Origin: Mesorhizobium sp. J18
GTDB taxonomy: Bacteria; Pseudomonadota; Alphaproteobacteria; Rhizobiales; Rhizobiaceae
NCBI RefSeq assembly: GCF_007829525.1
Contig: NZ_VLJP01000014.1
Coordinates: 12,047 to 62,303, forward strand
Direction of reading: 5' to 3'
DNA length: 50,257 nucleotides
Made by a program: the position numbers and the translations under genes. Each line of letters opens with the position of its first letter. The stretch's first letter is position 1. This document shows positions 41,984 through 50,016 of this stretch, one piece after another. A model generated the notes under the pieces. It ran no database searches. It was not told the origin of the DNA and was given only the letters and a program-made list of their open reading frames with translations.

Positions 41984-42940
41984 ATGATCCGGAAATTGAT
42001 ATTCGGCGCGGGCCTGCTCGCGTCCGCTAGCTTTCTTTCGTCTGCGGCCCTCGCGCAGACGGTCGGATTCTCACAGATCGGCTCGGAATCGGGCTGGCGC
42101 GCGGCCGAAACGACCTTGACACGCCAGGAAGCCGAAAAACGTGGCATCGATCTCAGATTCTCGGACGCCCAGCAACGTCAGGAAAACCAGATAAAGGCCG
42201 TGCGTTCATTCATCGCGCAAGGCGTGGACGCGATCCTGCTTGCGCCGGTCGTCGCCACCGGGTGGGATTCTGTACTCGAGGAAGCCAAGGAAGCAGAGAT
42301 TCCCGTCGTGCTTCTCGATCGTATGGTCGATTCCAGCGACGACCTTTACCTGACGGCGGTCGGCTCAGACCTCGTTCACGAGGGCCGTGTCGCCGGCGAG
42401 TGGCTCGTCGGCGAAGTGGGTGACGCCGAATGCAACGTGGTCGAGCTTCAGGGCACCACCGGTTCGTCGCCGGCTATCGATCGCAAGAAGGGCTTCGAGG
42501 AAGCCATTGCCGGCCACGACAACATCAAGATCGTGCGCAGCCAGACTGGCGACTTTACCCGCGCGAAAGGCAAGGAAGTCATGGAGAGCTTCCTCAAGGC
42601 CGAATCGAGCGGCTCGATCTGCGCACTCTATGCACATAATGACGACATGGCTGTCGGAGCCATCCAGGCGGTCAAGGAAGCCGGACTCAAACCCGGCACC
42701 GATATCAAGATCGTGTCGATCGACGCCGTGCCCGACATCTTCCTCGCAATGGCGGCGGGCGAGGCGAATGCGACCGTGGAGCTGACGCCGAACATGGCCG
42801 GCCCCGCCTTTGATGCTCTCGAGGCGTTCTGGAAAGACGGCACCGTACCGCCCAAGTTCATCCAGACCGAATCGAAGCTCTTTACCCAGGCGGATGATCC
42901 GAAAGCGATCTACGAAGAGAAGAAGGGTCTCGGCTATTAG
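41984..42940 (+). CDS. ytfQ: Galactofuranose-type sugar-binding protein YtfQ
   Basis: A 318-residue periplasmic protein. A signal peptide ends near SSAALA. Near-diagnostic YtfQ blocks are VGFSQIGSESGWRAAET, AQQRQENQIKAVRSFIAQGV, APVVATGWDSVL, VELQGTTGSSPAIDRKKGF and ALYAHNDDMAVGAIQAVKEAG. E. coli YtfQ selects the furanose forms of galactose. GGAGGAG precedes the ATG at 41984. A 12-bp hairpin separates it from ytfR. Confidence 0.95.
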   Translation: MIRKLIFGAGLLASASFLSSAALAQTVGFSQIGSESGWRAAETTLTRQEAEKRGIDLRFSDAQQRQENQIKAVRSFIAQGVDAILLAPVVATGWDSVLEEAKEAEIPVVLLDRMVDSSDDLYLTAVGSDLVHEGRVAGEWLVGEVGDAECNVVELQGTTGSSPAIDRKKGFEEAIAGHDNIKIVRSQTGDFTRAKGKEVMESFLKAESSGSICALYAHNDDMAVGAIQAVKEAGLKPGTDIKIVSIDAVPDIFLAMAAGEANATVELTPNMAGPAFDALEAFWKDGTVPPKFIQTESKLFTQADDPKAIYEEKKGLGY

Positions 42941-42952
42941 GCCCGAGAACCG

Positions 42953-42980
42953 GCTGACGGCGTGGGTACACGCCGTCAGC
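42953..42980 (+). other. Intercistronic hairpin between ytfQ and ytfR
   Basis: GCTGACGGCGTG (42953-42964) and CACGCCGTCAGC (42969-42980) form a perfect 12-bp stem with loop GGTA. No T run follows, so downstream genes should still be expressed. It is the most regular of the four binding-protein hairpins in the window. Confidence 0.7.
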
Positions 42981-43014
42981 ATGCTTCCGTCGATGCCACC
43001 TGCAAGGATGAGCC

Positions 43015-44547
43015 ATGGCTGAATCGCCCTCCGGCCGCGATCCGCTTTTGCGTGCGGTCGCAATCTCGAAAAGCTTTCCCGGTACGAAAGCGCTCGATCG
43101 GGTCGATTTCACGTTGCAGGCAGGAGAGGTACACGCCCTTCTCGGCGAAAACGGGGCTGGCAAGTCGACACTGATCAAATGTCTGACCGGCGCCTATCGC
43201 CGCGACAGCGGCGACATCCTGCTCGAGGAGCGCGCCATTGACCCGCGCGATACCATCGACGCCCAGCGCCTTGGCATCGGCACCGTTTATCAGGAAGTCA
43301 ACCTGCTGCCCAATCTCTCCGTCGCGGAAAATCTGTTTCTGGGCCATGAACCGGTGCGCTTCGGTCTGGTCCGATCCTCGCAAAGAGCCCGGAACGCGCG
43401 CACCCTTCTTTCCGAATACGGGCTGGACATAGACGTGAATGGTACCCTGGCCAGCTATTCGGTCGCAGTCCAGCAGATCGTTGCCATCGCGCGCGCTGTC
43501 AGTCTTTCGGGTAAGGTACTGATCCTAGACGAACCGACCGCGAGCCTCGACCGGCACGAAGTCGAGATGCTGTTCTCAATCATCCGCCGACTGAAAGAGC
43601 GTGGCTTGGGCATCGTCTTTATCTCGCATTTTCTGGAACAGGTATTTCGCGTCTGCGACCGCGTAACTGTGCTGCGCAACGGCCGCCTTGTCGGCTCCGA
43701 CGACACGGCAGCGATCGACCGGGTGGATCTGGTCAACATGATGCTGGGCCGCGAGCTTGCCGAGGAAACACGCGAAACCGGCAAGCCGCTGGTCGCGCGC
43801 ACACAAACGCCCCGCGTCTCGTTTTCGGGTTTCGGACGCCGCGGCCTTGTCGAGCCGTTCGACCTCGCCGTCTATCGCGGCGAGGTGATTGGAATGGCCG
43901 GACTTCTGGGGTCCGGGAGGACGGAGACGGCAGAGGTGATTTTCGGCGTACGCCCGGCCGATTCGGGCGAAGCGGCCAAGGACGGTCAGCCCATTCGCAT
44001 CGGTTCGACGCGTGCGGCCGTGGCGGCGGGTTTCGGATTCCTGCCGGAGGACCGCAAGACCGAAGGCATCATCGGCGAACTGTCCGTCGGCGAAAACATT
44101 GCGCTCGCCCTACAGGCGCGGATGGGCTGGTCACGGCCGCTGTCGGCCAGACGCCAGAAGGCGATGGCGGAGGATTTCATACGCCGGCTCGACATCCGCA
44201 CCTCCGGCGCGGAAAAGCCGGTCGGTGAGCTTTCGGGCGGCAACCAGCAGAAGGTCCTCCTGGCACGCTGGCTCGCAACCAACCCCGATTTCCTGATCCT
44301 CGATGAACCGACACGCGGCATCGACGTCGGCGCGCATGCGGAGATCATCCGCCTGATCGAGGAATTGTGCGAGGCCGGCATGTCGCTGCTCGTCATCTCC
44401 TCCGAACTGGAGGAACTGGTTGCCTACAGCCATCGCGTGATCGTTGTCAGGGATCGGCAGCACGTGGCCGAACTGGTGGGGGAGGAGATCACGGCTGAGC
44501 GCATTGTCTCAGCCATCGCCGGCCGGCGAGAGGAAGGACGCGCATGA
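43015..44547 (+). CDS. ytfR: Galactofuranose ABC transporter ATP-binding protein YtfR
   Basis: A 510-residue tandem ATPase. Walker A GENGAGKST, IGTVYQEVNLLPNLSVAENLFLGHEP and LILDEPTASLDRHEV are in domain 1; GMAGLLGSGRTETAEVIFG, LPEDRKTEGIIGELSVGENI, LSGGNQQKVLLARWLA and LDEPTRGIDVGAHAEII are in domain 2. QEVNLLPNLSVAENLFLG is a YtfR-like block. It overlaps ytfT by 4 bp. Confidence 0.94.
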   Translation: MAESPSGRDPLLRAVAISKSFPGTKALDRVDFTLQAGEVHALLGENGAGKSTLIKCLTGAYRRDSGDILLEERAIDPRDTIDAQRLGIGTVYQEVNLLPNLSVAENLFLGHEPVRFGLVRSSQRARNARTLLSEYGLDIDVNGTLASYSVAVQQIVAIARAVSLSGKVLILDEPTASLDRHEVEMLFSIIRRLKERGLGIVFISHFLEQVFRVCDRVTVLRNGRLVGSDDTAAIDRVDLVNMMLGRELAEETRETGKPLVARTQTPRVSFSGFGRRGLVEPFDLAVYRGEVIGMAGLLGSGRTETAEVIFGVRPADSGEAAKDGQPIRIGSTRAAVAAGFGFLPEDRKTEGIIGELSVGENIALALQARMGWSRPLSARRQKAMAEDFIRRLDIRTSGAEKPVGELSGGNQQKVLLARWLATNPDFLILDEPTRGIDVGAHAEIIRLIEELCEAGMSLLVISSELEELVAYSHRVIVVRDRQHVAELVGEEITAERIVSAIAGRREEGRA

Positions 44548-45542
44548 CGGGGGCTCACCGTATCGTCAGCCGTCTTCTGCCGCAGTTCGTCACGCTTGCG
44601 GCTGTCCTGGCATTGATTGCCGCCGTTTATCCTGGCTTCTTTGATGTTTCCGTCGCCAATGGTCGCCTATACGGCAGCCTGATCGACATCCTCAACCGCG
44701 GGGCACCAGTGGCGCTGCTGGCCATCGGCATGACGCTCGTCATCGCCACGCGCGGCATCGACCTGTCGGTAGGCGCTGTCATGGCGATATGCGGCGCGGT
44801 GGCGGCATGGGCGATAAGAGAAGATTACAGCCTCGGCGCCGCGCTGGCGCTCAGCCTGTCGGCCGGTCTGGGCTGCGGGCTGTGGAACGGCCTTCTCGTC
44901 GCGGTGCTGAAGATCCAACCAATCGTCGCAACCCTCATCCTCATGGTGGCAGGACGCGGCATCGCCCAACTCGTCACCGAAGGTGCGATCCTGACATTCA
45001 ACCATCCCGGCCTGATCTTCATAGGCGCGGGCTCTTTCCTCGGCCTGCCGATGCCGGTCGTCATATGGCTGACGGTGGGAACACTGGTCACGCTGCTTGT
45101 GAGGCGCAGCGCGCTTGGCCTCCTCATCGAAGCGGTGGGCGTGAACCAGCGTGCCAGCAAACTTGCGGGCGTCAACGCGCGCGTATTGCTCGTCGCCGTC
45201 TATGCGACATCCGGCCTGTGCGCGGCGCTCGCCGGCATCATCGTAGCTGCCGACATCCGTGGCGCCGATGCGAACAATGCGGGGTTGTGGCTGGAACTTG
45301 ACGCGATCCTGGCCGTGGTCATCGGAGGCACGTCGCTGCTGGGCGGCCGCTTTTCCATCATCGCGTCGCTGCTTGGCGCCATGATCATTCAATCGGTCAA
45401 TACAGGGATACTCATTTCCGGCTTTCCGCCCGAATTCAATCTCGTCATCAAGGCTGTGATCATCCTTGTGATCCTTGTCGTGCAATCGCCTGCGATGCGA
45501 CTCGTACTGACCTATCTCAAGCCATGGCGGAGCGGACAATGA
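44544..45542 (+). CDS. ytfT: Galactofuranose ABC transporter permease YtfT
   Basis: A 332-residue permease with 8-10 helices. Motifs are TRGIDLSVGAVMAICGAVAAW, LLVAVLKIQPIVATLILMVAGRGIAQ, GVNQRASKLAGVNARV and DAILAVVIGGTSLLGGRFSIIASLLG. It forms a heterodimer with YjfF. Both ends overlap their neighbours by 4 bp (ATGA type). Confidence 0.94.
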   Translation: MTGAHRIVSRLLPQFVTLAAVLALIAAVYPGFFDVSVANGRLYGSLIDILNRGAPVALLAIGMTLVIATRGIDLSVGAVMAICGAVAAWAIREDYSLGAALALSLSAGLGCGLWNGLLVAVLKIQPIVATLILMVAGRGIAQLVTEGAILTFNHPGLIFIGAGSFLGLPMPVVIWLTVGTLVTLLVRRSALGLLIEAVGVNQRASKLAGVNARVLLVAVYATSGLCAALAGIIVAADIRGADANNAGLWLELDAILAVVIGGTSLLGGRFSIIASLLGAMIIQSVNTGILISGFPPEFNLVIKAVIILVILVVQSPAMRLVLTYLKPWRSGQ

Positions 45543-46519
45543 ACGAACGTCTTCTGCCGCTGGCGGCCACTGTCGTGATCTTTATCGTCGCCTACGCGAT
45601 CTGCTACGCCCAGTTTCCGGCGATGCTGTCGACGCGTGTCATCGGCAATCTTCTGACGGACAATGCCTTCCTCGGGATAGTCGCGGTCGGAATGACCTTC
45701 GTCATCCTTTCAGGTGGCATCGATCTGTCCGTGGGATCCGTGATCGCGTTCTCCGGCGTTTTCATCGCCGTGCTCCTTCGCGACACCGGCCTTCCTCCGC
45801 TTGTGGTCCTTGCCCTTCTTCTGACCATCACCACGCTGTTTGGCGCGGCCATGGGCGCGACCGTCCACTATCTCGAAATGCCGCCCTTCATCGTGACCCT
45901 GGCCGGCATGTTCCTCGCGCGCGGCATGGCCTATGTGCTGTCGATCGACAGCGTTCCCATAGACGACGAGACAATACAAGCCCTGCAGCGGCTCTACTGG
46001 CGCCTGCCGGGTGGAGGGCGCCTCACCTTCATCGGTGTGCTTATGCTGATCGTCGCCGTCGTCGGGATCCTGATCGCCCATCGAACGCGTTTCGGCATGA
46101 ACGTCTACGCACTTGGGGGCGGGGTGCAGACGGCACGTCTCATGGGCGTTCCGGTTGCCCGCACAACGATTGGCGTCTATGCGCTGTCCGGCCTTCTCGC
46201 AGGCCTGTCGGGAATCGTTTTCACGATCTACACGTCAGCCGGTTACTCTCTGGCCACGGTCGGCGTCGAACTCGACGCCATTGCCGCTGTGGTCATCGGA
46301 GGCACGTTGCTGTCGGGCGGCAGCGGCTTTGTTGCCGGAACGTTGATCGGGGTGCTCATCATGGGGCTGATCCAGACATATATCGTCTTTGACGGCACGC
46401 TTTCCAGCTGGTGGACAAAAATCGCCATCGGCCTTCTTCTGCTCGCCTTCATCGCACTGCAACGGGGGCTTGTCTGGGCGGGTGATCGTCGGCGGGGACA
46501 TGGCCATGCGTCCGAGTAA
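45539..46519 (+). CDS. yjfF: Galactofuranose ABC transporter permease YjfF
   Basis: A 326-residue permease, the second half of the heterodimer. It carries LSGGIDLSVGSVIAFSGVFIAVL, YLEMPPFIVTLAGMFLARGMAYVLS with the following SIDSVPIDDE periplasmic loop typical of YjfF, GGGVQTARLMGVPVARTTIGVY and AAVVIGGTLLSGGSGFVAGTLIGVLIMG. The ATG at 45539 overlaps the ytfT stop; 5 additional upstream codons are possible but would lie inside ytfT. Confidence 0.93.
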   Translation: MNERLLPLAATVVIFIVAYAICYAQFPAMLSTRVIGNLLTDNAFLGIVAVGMTFVILSGGIDLSVGSVIAFSGVFIAVLLRDTGLPPLVVLALLLTITTLFGAAMGATVHYLEMPPFIVTLAGMFLARGMAYVLSIDSVPIDDETIQALQRLYWRLPGGGRLTFIGVLMLIVAVVGILIAHRTRFGMNVYALGGGVQTARLMGVPVARTTIGVYALSGLLAGLSGIVFTIYTSAGYSLATVGVELDAIAAVVIGGTLLSGGSGFVAGTLIGVLIMGLIQTYIVFDGTLSSWWTKIAIGLLLLAFIALQRGLVWAGDRRRGHGHASE

Positions 46520-46531
46520 AGGAAAACGGCC

Positions 46532-47260
46532 GTGCTGAAGAGCGCTATTTCCGGCAGTGTGCCGCGCAACAGCCATTCGCGCGTGGTCAATGAACTTGGC
46601 CGCGCCATAGTTGGCGGAATTTATGGCAACGGCGCCTTGCTTCCCGGTGACACCGAGCTTGCGCAGCGATTCGAAGTCTCGCGCACCGTATTGCGGGAGG
46701 CAATGAAAACGCTGTCTGCCAAAGGCATGGTGGTTCCCAAGGCAAAGATCGGCACGCGCGTCACCGCCCCCACAAGCTGGAACCTGTTCGATGCCGATGT
46801 TTTAAACTGGCATCTGGAGAATGGAGTCAATCCGGACTTCCTCCAGCATTTGTCGGAAATGCGGCTCTCCTTCGAGCCATTCGCCGCACGACTTGCCGCC
46901 GAACGAGCCTCAGAAGAGAAGATAGCAACGCTTTACGAGCGCGTGCGAGCCATGGAGGAAGCCAATTCGATGGAGAGCTTTGCGCTGGCTGACCTCGACT
47001 TCCATATGGCGCTTCTCGACGCATCGAAGAATCCCTTCATGTATTCCGTGGGTGCGCTGATCGAGGCGGCGCTTGCAACGAGCTTCCGGCTGAGTTCACC
47101 ATTCGGCGACCCGGAAAGGCATCGCGCGATATGCGGCGCTCATCGAAGGATTGCGGACGCCATTGCCGAACATGATGCGGATACGGCGGCAGAAGGAATG
47201 CGCGGCGTCATCCTCCACGGACGCGATCGGATTTTGGAGTCAGGACTGGATCGGGAATAA
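46532..47260 (+). CDS. GntR-family regulator, FCD type, of the sugar-oxidation operon
   Basis: A 242-residue regulator beginning with GTG after AAAGGA. The HTH is RAIVGGIYGNGALLPGDTELAQRFEVSRTVLREAMKTLSAKGMVVPKAKIGTRV; the FCD part has LNWHLEN, HLSEMRLSFEPFAARLAAERA, DLDFHMALLDASKNPF and HRAICGAHRRIADAI. GntR proteins of this subgroup (DgoR/GguR-like) respond to sugar acids or 2-keto-3-deoxy acids. It is the last gene after yjfF (12 bp), so it is probably in the operon and may bind the palindrome before ytfQ. Confidence 0.88.
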   Translation: MLKSAISGSVPRNSHSRVVNELGRAIVGGIYGNGALLPGDTELAQRFEVSRTVLREAMKTLSAKGMVVPKAKIGTRVTAPTSWNLFDADVLNWHLENGVNPDFLQHLSEMRLSFEPFAARLAAERASEEKIATLYERVRAMEEANSMESFALADLDFHMALLDASKNPFMYSVGALIEAALATSFRLSSPFGDPERHRAICGAHRRIADAIAEHDADTAAEGMRGVILHGRDRILESGLDRE

Positions 47261-47583
47261 ACGTCCCGGCCGTGCATCTATGGCTTGCAGACACCTTGAG
47301 GTTGGGGCGCCCGAAATGAGCCGTCTCCCGATGCACATTGACAGTGCACCCATTTGCTTGCAGGCTGGCGGACGAGGCACCCAGTTCGATGCATTGCATT
47401 GTGGGAGATGGCATGAAGCAGCCGCTACTGAAGGGAATGTCCGCCGCCTTTGGCGGGATTTTCTGATAGGCCGAGGCATATGCCGTCATGTCGGCCAATC
47501 TGACGGATCGGCCCTCGTCCCATCACAAGCCGAGGTTCTCCGGCAGGCGCATAGCTGATGCAGGATTCTCCCGTTCGCCTGCG
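47261..47583. other. 323-bp intergenic stretch before the quinoprotein-relay genes
   Basis: No convincing gene. It holds TGCAC and GTGCA arms around ATTGACA (47333-47349), which could be part of an operator or promoter, and a 17-codon frame at 47413-47466 (MKQPLLKGMSAAFGGIF) preceded by GGGAGA. The tiny frame matches no peptide known to me and is not claimed as a gene. An in-frame ATG of the next gene lies at 47488. Confidence 0.35.
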
Positions 47584-48510
47584 ATGTCGCGGCGGGACGT
47601 CTTGCTCGGAGGATTCTGCCTTTGCTGCATACCTCAGCTCGGCTTCGCCGCCGCTGAAACGACGGGCCTGGAGGAGATTGCTTCCGGCGTCTTCGTCCGT
47701 CGCGGACCAGATGTGGAAGCAAGTCCCGGCAACCGCAATGGCATCGCCAATATCGGCTTCATCGTCGGACGGGATGCTGTTCTTGTCACCGATCCCGGCG
47801 GCAGCCTTGCCGATGGACGCTGGTTACGGTCGGAGATCAGGAAACATACCGAGAAGCCGATCAGGCATGTCGTGGTAACCCATATGCATCCCGACCACTG
47901 TTTCGGTGCGGCGGCATTCGAGGAAGACAGGCCCAACATAATCGGTCATCACGGACTGGGGGCAGCTTTGCAGGCCAGAGGTGAATTTTATCGCCAACGC
48001 CTTGCCGAAATTCTCGGCCCTCAGGAGGTGGGGGCCGTCGTGCTGCCCACCCAGGAGGTGAGTCCCGATGGTGCGGAAGTCGACCTTGGCGGTCGGGTCA
48101 TTCGGCTCAAAGCCCATGAAGCGGCACATACGACCTGCGACCTTTCCATGACCGATTCCGAGACTGGCCTTCTGTTTGCCGGTGATCTGCTTTTTGTGGG
48201 ACGTGTGCCTTCGCTGGACGGCAGCCTGCTCGGCTGGCTGGACGAATTGCAGAAGCTGCGTGCGCTCGATGCGAAAAAAATAGTGCCGGGGCATGGCCCC
48301 GCCGCGGCGGAGGCGGCACCGGCCATTGCCGATCTTGAGCGATATCTGGCGACGCTCCGCGACGAGACACGCGAGGCGATCGACAACGGAATGACGATCG
48401 ACGAAGCCGTCGAAACCGTGGCGCAATCGGAACGCGACAGGTGGACATTGTTCGATGACTACAACGGCCGCAACGTCACTCAGGCTTACAAAGAGCTTGA
48501 GTGGGAATGA
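47584..48510 (+). CDS. Quinoprotein-relay metallo-hydrolase (SoxH-like MBL fold)
   Basis: A 308-residue exported MBL protein. A twin-arginine signal (MSRRDVLLGGFCLCC) starts it. The zinc motif HMHPDH is complete (H100, H102, D104, H105), with HTTCDLSM, FAGDLLFVGRVPSLDG and PGHGP later. This is the SoxH-related hydrolase type named quinoprotein relay system zinc metallohydrolase, found next to PQQ-dependent dehydrogenases. Two genes of the same relay type follow. An earlier ATG at 47488 is in frame; I prefer 47584 because it places the twin-arginine motif at the N-terminus. Confidence 0.85.
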   Translation: MSRRDVLLGGFCLCCIPQLGFAAAETTGLEEIASGVFVRRGPDVEASPGNRNGIANIGFIVGRDAVLVTDPGGSLADGRWLRSEIRKHTEKPIRHVVVTHMHPDHCFGAAAFEEDRPNIIGHHGLGAALQARGEFYRQRLAEILGPQEVGAVVLPTQEVSPDGAEVDLGGRVIRLKAHEAAHTTCDLSMTDSETGLLFAGDLLFVGRVPSLDGSLLGWLDELQKLRALDAKKIVPGHGPAAAEAAPAIADLERYLATLRDETREAIDNGMTIDEAVETVAQSERDRWTLFDDYNGRNVTQAYKELEWE

Positions 48511-48538
48511 GGGCTGGGAACAACCGGAGGACTGCAAG

Positions 48539-49351
48539 ATGAAACTGCTGCGGAATCTCGCGATAACTGCTTTATTTGCGTTGGCTTATCCAGGAGTTGC
48601 CTCGGCGGGCGTCTCCGTCATCGACGGCACTGAGCCGGAACGGCAGGCGCGATGGGAGGAGATCAGCGAATATGTTTTCGGAGATCGGCCCATTGAGGCA
48701 GGAGACGACCATATTGCGATCGAGGCGCCGCGCCGCGCGCAGGATCCGGCTCTGGTCCCAATCACCCTCAAGGTCCTGAAGAAGGATGAAGTGCGCGCCG
48801 TCCATCTCGTTATAGATGACAACCCGTCACCATATGCGGCAAAGATCACTATCGGCCCGGCTGGCGATCCCAGCGAGATCAGGCTCAGGGTGCGGGTCAA
48901 CGACTACACTAACATACATGCGGTCGCGGAAACGGCGGACGGCAAGCTTTATCAGACGAGGGCCTTCGTGAAGGCGTCCGGCGGTTGCTCGGCTCCCATC
49001 AGTGTCGCCGATGCGGAAGCCCTGGAGGGTGCTGGTCAAATGAAGATGAAATTCGGCGAAGGCGACAAGACCGGGAGCGCGACGCTGATGATCCGCCATC
49101 CGAATTTCAGCGGCATGCAGATGAACCAGGTGACACGGCTTTATACGCCTGCCAGGTATCTTGACCATGTCAAGGTAAGCTACGGCGACAAGACCGTCTT
49201 CGAACTCAAGGGCGACATCTCGCTATCATCAGATCCGGTGATCGGTTTCGCCTATGATCCATCCGAAACGGGCGAGTTCATCGTTCAGGCAACCGACACG
49301 AAAGGTGCCAGTTGGAAGGAATCGTTTGTGGTACCCGCCAGGACAAACTGA
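48539..49351 (+). CDS. Quinoprotein dehydrogenase-associated SoxYZ-like carrier protein
   Basis: A 270-residue exported protein with a signal peptide ending near GVASAG. The first half is SoxY-like and contains the carrier motif ASGGCSAP (147-153) with Cys150, comparable to the swinging-arm cysteine of SoxY. The second half (MKMKFGEGDKTGSATLMIRHPNFSGMQMN onward) is SoxZ-like. Such fused carriers accompany quinoprotein dehydrogenases of alcohol oxidation, not thiosulfate oxidation. GGAGGACTGCAAG precedes the ATG at 48539. It shares one base with the next gene (TGATG). Confidence 0.88.
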   Translation: MKLLRNLAITALFALAYPGVASAGVSVIDGTEPERQARWEEISEYVFGDRPIEAGDDHIAIEAPRRAQDPALVPITLKVLKKDEVRAVHLVIDDNPSPYAAKITIGPAGDPSEIRLRVRVNDYTNIHAVAETADGKLYQTRAFVKASGGCSAPISVADAEALEGAGQMKMKFGEGDKTGSATLMIRHPNFSGMQMNQVTRLYTPARYLDHVKVSYGDKTVFELKGDISLSSDPVIGFAYDPSETGEFIVQATDTKGASWKESFVVPARTN

Positions 49352-49956
49352 TGGATTTCCGCCTGATCTGCCGCAAGACTCTACTGGCTGCGATCTTCGC
49401 AGTCGCGTCGGTTTTTCCTGTCTTGGCCGCCGAAGGCACGAAACATGCTCCCGAGCCCCCGGGGCTTTGGACCGGCCCGATGGTGAGCGACACGCCGGCC
49501 ACCCTTCAAGGCGCAAAGGTGATCGATGTTCCGGATCTGGAAAAGCTGATGCCGCAGAAACCCCTGTTGATCGACGTGGGCCCCGCGGACCCCAAACCGG
49601 ATGGCCTCCCCTCTTCGACAATATGGATGCCGACACATCGCTCTATCCCCGGGGCAGTCTGGTTCCCTGGAGCCGGCAGCGCGGACTTGCCGACGGAAAA
49701 GGTCGAAGCGCTGTTCCAGCGCATCGCCGAATTGACGAAGGGGGACAAGTCGGTACCTGTCGTGACGTTCTGCCGGCCGAGATGCTGGGCAAGTTGGAAT
49801 ATAGGCAAACGTCTCGTTCAGGCGGGTTACACTTCCGTTCACTGGCTTCCTGCAGGAGTAAGCGGCTGGCAGGAACGCAACGACACAACAGCCGTCGATC
49901 CCGAGGCTGGATGGATACCGAAACCACCCACCGGCGGCCAAGGGGCATCACAATGA
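49351..49956 (+). CDS. PQQ-dependent catabolism-associated CXXCW-type rhodanese-like protein
   Basis: A 201-residue exported protein: signal peptide MDFRLICRKTLLAAIFAVASVFPVLA, then a rhodanese-like fold with LLIDVGP, the IPGAVWFPG loop and VVTFCRPRCWASWNIGKRL. The family's Cys-Trp signature is present as C141, C145 and W146. In the family this protein appears beside quinoprotein dehydrogenases, cytochromes and the SoxYZ-like carrier and probably handles sulfur or redox equivalents. It is the last of three coupled genes, 60 bp before an insertion sequence. Confidence 0.87.
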   Translation: MDFRLICRKTLLAAIFAVASVFPVLAAEGTKHAPEPPGLWTGPMVSDTPATLQGAKVIDVPDLEKLMPQKPLLIDVGPADPKPDGLPSSTIWMPTHRSIPGAVWFPGAGSADLPTEKVEALFQRIAELTKGDKSVPVVTFCRPRCWASWNIGKRLVQAGYTSVHWLPAGVSGWQERNDTTAVDPEAGWIPKPPTGGQGASQ

Positions 49957-49980
49957 TGGTCTCCGGCTTTTAGAGCCATC

Positions 49981-50008
49981 CATCTTCGAATTGAATTCTT
50001 TGAAGATG
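49981..50008 (+). terminator. Inverted repeat after the relay genes, possible terminator
   Basis: CATCTTC (49981-49987) pairs with GAAGATG (50002-50008); the loop contains GAATTGAATTC. No T run follows, so termination strength is doubtful. It lies between the last relay gene and the insertion sequence. Confidence 0.35.
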
Positions 50009-50016
50009 AACGGCCC

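Noticed and set aside
48539-49351. Thiosulfate-oxidising Sox system
   Set aside because: SoxY and SoxZ parts are fused, no SoxAX, SoxB or SoxCD genes are present, and the neighbours are those of the quinoprotein relay.
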